A stretch of DNA of 64,000 bases, taken from Pseudomonas fluorescens. GTDB taxonomy: Bacteria > Pseudomonadota > Gammaproteobacteria > Pseudomonadales > Pseudomonadaceae. The DNA lies in assembly GCF_001648775.1 (NCBI RefSeq), contig NZ_LVEJ01000028.1:248668-312667 (forward strand). The letters run 5' to 3'. The position numbers were made by a program, and so were the translations under genes. Of the stretch, positions 60,560-64,000 are shown in pieces (the stretch's first letter is position 1; every line of letters begins with the position of its first letter). The notes under the pieces were generated by a model, which was not told the DNA's origin, ran no database searches, and saw only the letters and a list, made by a program, of their open reading frames with translations.

Positions 60560-61921
60560 TTAACTGACGCCAGCCACCCTGACCCGGCTGCTATAGATAA
60601 ATCGCGCGCCCATCAAAAGCGTCGCCAGGCTCAGGGCGGTGATCAATCCGGTCCAGATTCCTTGCGGGCCCCACTCCAGGCCAAATGCCAACCCCGCGCC
60701 GAGCGGCACGCCAACGCCCCAGTAACAGAAAACCGCCAGCCACATTGGCACGCGCGTGTCCTGCAGCCCCCGCAACGCCCCCGCCGCAAGCATCTGCAAG
60801 CCATCGGGAAACTGCAAGGCCGCGGCGAACAGCAACAGTGTCGCGGCCAATGCCGTGACGGCGATGTCGGCGCTATAAAGGCTGGCAATCGCTTCATTGC
60901 CCAACAGCAGGATCACGACCGATACGCTCTGTGCCAACAACACAATCACGCAACCGGCCCACGCGGCTTGCCGGACACGCTGGAGATCGCCGCGCCCCAA
61001 CGCATGCCCCACGCGAACCGTGGTCGCCTCGGCCACAGCCACCGGGATCATGAAACACAACTGCGCGAGGTTCACTGCAATCTGGTGCGCCGCAAGAAAC
61101 GTCGAACCCAACCGCCCGATCAGCAGCGAAGTGACAATGAACAGGCTGCCTTGCATCAGAATCGCAATGCCAATCGGCATGCCGGTGCGCAACAAATCCA
61201 TGATGCCCGCGCGACTCGGCAGCTCGAAACGCGCAAACAACTGCAAATGCGCCAAGCGCCGGCCAAACCAGAGATAGCCGGCAAACAGCAATGCCTGCAG
61301 CCACATCATCACAGCCGAAGCGATCCCCAGCCCTTGTGCGCCCAGCTCGGGGAAACCCAACTTGCCATTGGTCAACACGTAGCCCAATGGCGCCAGCACC
61401 AACAGACCGCCGAAACTGAAAATCATCGTCGGACGCATCCAGTGCATCCCTTCGCACAGATAGCGCATGCAGAAAAACAGCGTCAGCGCCGGACTACCCC
61501 AACGCACCGCGTGCAAGAACGCCTGCGCGCCGGGAATCATCTCCTCGGCGATCCCGGCAGGCGCGAGCAACATTGGCGCAAGGCTGAGAAAAGCGAACAT
61601 CAACAGCCCCATGAACAGCGCCAGCCACAACGCTTGGCGAAAGATCGGCGCGATTTCATCGGTTCGATCCCCGCCCTGCAAACGGGCGACCGACGCCGTC
61701 AGCGCAATCAACGTACCGATCGGCACCAACATCGGCAGCCATAACAACGCGGTGCCCAGCGTCACCGCCGCCAGGGTGTCGGTGCCGTGATTGCCGGCGA
61801 TCAGGTTGTCGACGAAGGCAATCAAACCGGCGCAGACATGGCCGACGACCAGCGGTAATGCGAGGAGCGCGGTGGCACGAATCTCGGGCAAACTGCCGCG
61901 CGAAACTGATTTCAATGACAT
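60560..61921 (-). CDS. MATE-family efflux transporter
   Basis: 453 residues, 12 membrane segments in two homologous halves. ALPLVVGHVCAGLIAFVDNLIAG (TM1) and the LIGRLGSTFLAAHQIAVNLAQL region are MATE/NorM features. Exports cationic compounds with Na+ or H+. The ATG at 61919-61921 is chosen for family length; the ribosome-binding site is weak. Convergent with the LysE gene. Confidence 0.9.
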   Translation of the reverse strand: MSLKSVSRGSLPEIRATALLALPLVVGHVCAGLIAFVDNLIAGNHGTDTLAAVTLGTALLWLPMLVPIGTLIALTASVARLQGGDRTDEIAPIFRQALWLALFMGLLMFAFLSLAPMLLAPAGIAEEMIPGAQAFLHAVRWGSPALTLFFCMRYLCEGMHWMRPTMIFSFGGLLVLAPLGYVLTNGKLGFPELGAQGLGIASAVMMWLQALLFAGYLWFGRRLAHLQLFARFELPSRAGIMDLLRTGMPIGIAILMQGSLFIVTSLLIGRLGSTFLAAHQIAVNLAQLCFMIPVAVAEATTVRVGHALGRGDLQRVRQAAWAGCVIVLLAQSVSVVILLLGNEAIASLYSADIAVTALAATLLLFAAALQFPDGLQMLAAGALRGLQDTRVPMWLAVFCYWGVGVPLGAGLAFGLEWGPQGIWTGLITALSLATLLMGARFIYSSRVRVAGVS

Positions 61922-62076
61922 TGAAGGGATCTCTGGAATCGACGGAAAAGGCTCGGTGAGCAAGGCCTGTCGTTATCCCAGAATCGCCTCGCGCTGGCTG
62001 TCAGACGCTTCCTGATCTCACGGATCCGCTGTAGGAAAGTTGTAACAGGCAGGACAAACACAAAAAACGCGCATAC

Positions 62077-62106
62077 AAAAACGCCGCTCTATTGAGCGGC
62101 GTTTTT
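62077..62106 (-). terminator. Terminator of the tRNA operon
   Basis: AAAAACGCCGCTC - TATT - GAGCGGCGTTTTT, immediately downstream (minus strand) of the last tRNA-Gly. Confidence 0.92.
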
Positions 62107-62113
62107 GTGAATT

Positions 62114-62189
<76 letters not shown>

Positions 62190-62191
62190 AA

Positions 62192-62267
62192 TGGCGTCCC
62201 CTAGGGGACTCGAACCCCTGTTACCGCCGTGAAAGGGCGGTGTCCTAGGCCACTAGACGAAGGGGAC
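62192..62267 (-). tRNA. tRNA-Glu (TTC), copy 1
   Basis: 76 bases with encoded CCA; anticodon TTC (CCTTTCAC loop). Two bases from the Gly copy. Confidence 0.97.
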
Positions 62268-62293
62268 ACAGGCTACAACTTTCACTAATAAAA

Positions 62294-62314
62294 ACGCCGC
62301 TCACTGAGCGGCGT
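62294..62314 (-). terminator. Partial terminator copy between pair 2 and pair 1
   Basis: ACGCCGCTC - ACT - GAGCGGCGT with only a short T run; resembles the operon terminator and was probably duplicated with the tRNA pair. Confidence 0.7.
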
Positions 62315-62324
62315 TTCTAGAATT

Positions 62325-62400
<76 letters not shown>

Positions 62401-62403
62401 AAA

Positions 62404-62479
62404 TGGCGTCCCCTAGGGGACTCGAACCCCTGTTACCGCCGTGAAAGGGCGGTGTCCTAGGCCACTAGACGAAGGGGAC
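62404..62479 (-). tRNA. tRNA-Glu (TTC), copy 2
   Basis: Identical to copy 1; 76 bases with CCA. A 104-base spacer (62480-62583) with no clear feature separates this pair from pair 3. Confidence 0.97.
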
Positions 62480-62583
62480 ACGCTACCCGGAACACATGGT
62501 GTGTGTTTCGGTGTCCAGATCCGCCTCCGAAGATTGGGTTCTGGTTTCACTCAGCACTGCCCGAAAGCACTGCTGTTTAAAAT

Positions 62584-62659
<76 letters not shown>

Positions 62660-62661
62660 AT

Positions 62662-62737
62662 TGGCGTCCCCTAGGGGACTCGAACCCCTGTTACCGCCGT
62701 GAAAGGGCGGTGTCCTAGGCCACTAGACGAAGGGGAC
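62662..62737 (-). tRNA. tRNA-Glu (TTC), copy 3
   Basis: Identical to the other Glu copies; first in the transcript. Confidence 0.97.
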
Positions 62738-62798
62738 ACACTACAACATTCACTCCCTGCCGCGCTTCGCTGTGTGCTTTACGCTGCAAGTGGCGCGC

Positions 62799-62827
62799 AT
62801 TCTATGGATGGATTGAGAGGTCGTCAA
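62799..62827 (-). promoter_or_regulatory. Promoter of the tRNA operon
   Basis: Minus strand: TTGACG (62822-62827), 17-base spacer, TAGAAT (62799-62804), followed by a GCGCGCC discriminator typical of stringently controlled stable-RNA promoters. The remaining spacer up to 63107 (370 bases from the last tRNA) holds an AT-rich upstream stretch near 62840-62860 that could act as an UP element, and the promoter region of the following gene. Confidence 0.8.
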
Positions 62828-63107
62828 CCCCCTGATATAAATTTATTTAAATCAATGACTTCGACGTCCTTTACGGGAGCTTTCAGGCTTTTGCGCCGCC
62901 CAAGTCCTGACGCCTATATTCCGCCACTCGCCAAGACGTTATAGTCCACCCACGGTGATGGCAATCTGCACATCATGCGCCAGCATTCATATAAACAGTG
63001 TGCGGCCGATACAGATTGAACTGCCGATCCAACTCGTCGAGCGGCGCTAGGCGCCTAAATGCCCAGCCACTACACTCGCATGCGAACCCTATAAAGAGGT
63101 CTTACCG

Positions 63108-63878
63108 GTGACACCACTCATGATCACCCTGCTTGTCATAGCCGGGATCGCAATTCTGATCGCCATTGGCTACATGAACCATGTGGTGGAAAACAACAAA
63201 CTGGAGAAGGCCCGCACCAAGGTCGAACTCAACGACCGCCTGCGCCGCTGCGGCGAACTGACCGAGACCTTTCCCGGCCAATTCATGACCCCGGCCTTGA
63301 AACTGCTGCTGACCCGCCTGGAGCTGAACGTCTGCCAGCGTCTGCTGAACCTGGAAAAAACCAGCGCCACCACTAAAGCACGCATCACTGAACTGAGCGC
63401 GCTGGTGGCCCAGGGCGAATCGATCCCGGTCAACAACCCGCCGGCACCGATCCTGACCGAAGCCAAGGCCAAAGACGTACGCTTCCTCCTCGAAGCCCTC
63501 CACGGCCAAATCACCCGCGCCGCCCACGACGGCTTCCTGCCGCCGAACGAAGCCAAACAGTGGATCCGCGAAATCCGCCACATTCTGGTACTGCTGCACA
63601 TCGAGTTCTTCAACAACCTCGGCCAACAGTCCCTGCAACAAAACCAACCCGGCCAGGCCCGCCTCGCCTTCGAACGCGGCGTGCAATACCTGCGCAAACA
63701 GCCGGATCCGCAGATCTACTCCGAACAACTGCAATACCTGGAAAAACTGCTGGCCCGCGCCAACGCCCAGGTCATGGACAAAATTGCCCCGGTTGAAGGT
63801 GAAGAGAACCAACTGACTGCCGGCCTCAAAGATGCCGAGGCCGATGCGGACTGGAAGAAGAAAGTCATCTACGACTGA
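63108..63878 (+). CDS. Membrane-anchored conserved hypothetical protein
   Basis: 256 residues. One N-terminal membrane segment (about 4-23), then an all-helical cytoplasmic or periplasmic region with Leu-rich stretches and a likely coiled-coil part (LEKLLARANAQVMDK). GTG at 63108-63110 with AGAGG upstream is chosen; ATG four codons later is possible. I know it only as a Pseudomonas conserved protein; TPR-like repeats are suggested by QQNQPGQARLAFERGVQYLRK but are not certain. Confidence 0.85.
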   Translation: MTPLMITLLVIAGIAILIAIGYMNHVVENNKLEKARTKVELNDRLRRCGELTETFPGQFMTPALKLLLTRLELNVCQRLLNLEKTSATTKARITELSALVAQGESIPVNNPPAPILTEAKAKDVRFLLEALHGQITRAAHDGFLPPNEAKQWIREIRHILVLLHIEFFNNLGQQSLQQNQPGQARLAFERGVQYLRKQPDPQIYSEQLQYLEKLLARANAQVMDKIAPVEGEENQLTAGLKDAEADADWKKKVIYD

Positions 63879-63896
63879 TGACAGACGCTGAACGAG

Positions 63897-63920
63897 AAGC
63901 CACCGAAAGGTGGCTTTTTT
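63897..63920 (+). terminator. Terminator of the last gene
   Basis: AAGCCACC - GAAA - GGTGGCTTTTTT, 18 bases after the stop codon, with a stable GAAA tetraloop. Confidence 0.92.
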
Positions 63921-63971
63921 GTGAGCATGCGGAGTGAACCCGATAGAAACCCGGCGAATGTGAGGACGCTA

Positions 63972-63994
63972 TCGCGAGCAGGCTCGCTCCCACA
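63972..63994. repeat. Single REP unit (C subtype) at window end
   Basis: TCGCGAGCAGGCTCGCTCCC; the partner arm, if any, lies beyond the window. Confidence 0.85.
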
Positions 63995-64000
63995 ATTGGA

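Overview
The window is a chromosomal segment of a Pseudomonas, most likely of the P. fluorescens group. Evidence: the long fatty-acid/cell-envelope block (tatD-pilZ-holB-tmk-mltG-pabC-fabF-acpP-fabG-fabD-plsX-rpmF-yceD, maf, sppA, HAD phosphatase, rluC, rne, ..., murB-ptpA-kdsB-UPF0434-lpxK-exbD-exbB-comEC) has the gene order I know from Pseudomonas; an RgsA-type small RNA lies upstream of tatD; and REP/REPIN repeats of the family typical for P. fluorescens-group strains occur at eight places. GC content is high except at the far left end.

Layout. 1-2200: an AT-rich cassette with a GHSLGG alpha/beta hydrolase followed by two lipoprotein genes (one cut by the window edge), resembling a secreted lipase with lipoprotein immunity partners. 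2.3-5.7 kb: acetyltransferase, HD hydrolase, MFS transporter and small proteins. 5.9-10.2 kb: a minus-strand set GntR - ADP-ribosylglycohydrolase - NCS1 permease - PfkB kinase, resembling E. coli yegTUVW and probably a nucleoside-like salvage route. 10.3-10.6 kb: two copies of a MITE-like repeat. 10.6-17.1 kb: an L-arabinose-type oxidative locus (FadR-type regulator, lactonase, SDR dehydrogenase, AraFGH importer) with a leader upstream of the dehydrogenase that carries a short ORF and an intrinsic terminator. 17.3-19.7 kb: DUF1285, a lipoprotein and moaA. 19.8-34.3 kb: TetR, rgsA and the fatty-acid/DNA-replication block. 34.3-38.3 kb: rne with a roughly 640-nt leader.

38.3-42.9 kb: a third MITE-like copy and a tightly overlapping four-gene operon for a Tat-exported molybdenum hydroxylase with its XdhC and MocA maturation factors. 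43-50 kb: murB to comEC. 50.2-54 kb: DUF2062 protein, ABC-2 exporter, GST, transglutaminase-like protein. 54.3-57.2 kb: membrane FadE acyl-CoA dehydrogenase and a small conserved protein. 57.3-60.5 kb: a divergent LysR regulator and an AlaX-type tRNA-editing protein, a 2-oxoglutarate/Fe(II) oxygenase and a LysE-type exporter. 60.6-62 kb: a MATE transporter. 62.1-62.8 kb: three alternating tRNA-Glu/tRNA-Gly pairs. The window ends with a membrane-anchored conserved protein and a lone REP.

The most promising under-described systems are (a) the LysR / AlaX / oxygenase / LysE group, which could make or handle a modified amino acid while protecting tRNA charging and exporting the product; (b) the ORF-plus-terminator leader ahead of the arabinose dehydrogenase; (c) the hydrolase/tandem-lipoprotein cassette; (d) the MITE-like repeats. 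All functional statements come from reading motifs and from recall of families; no database search was run.
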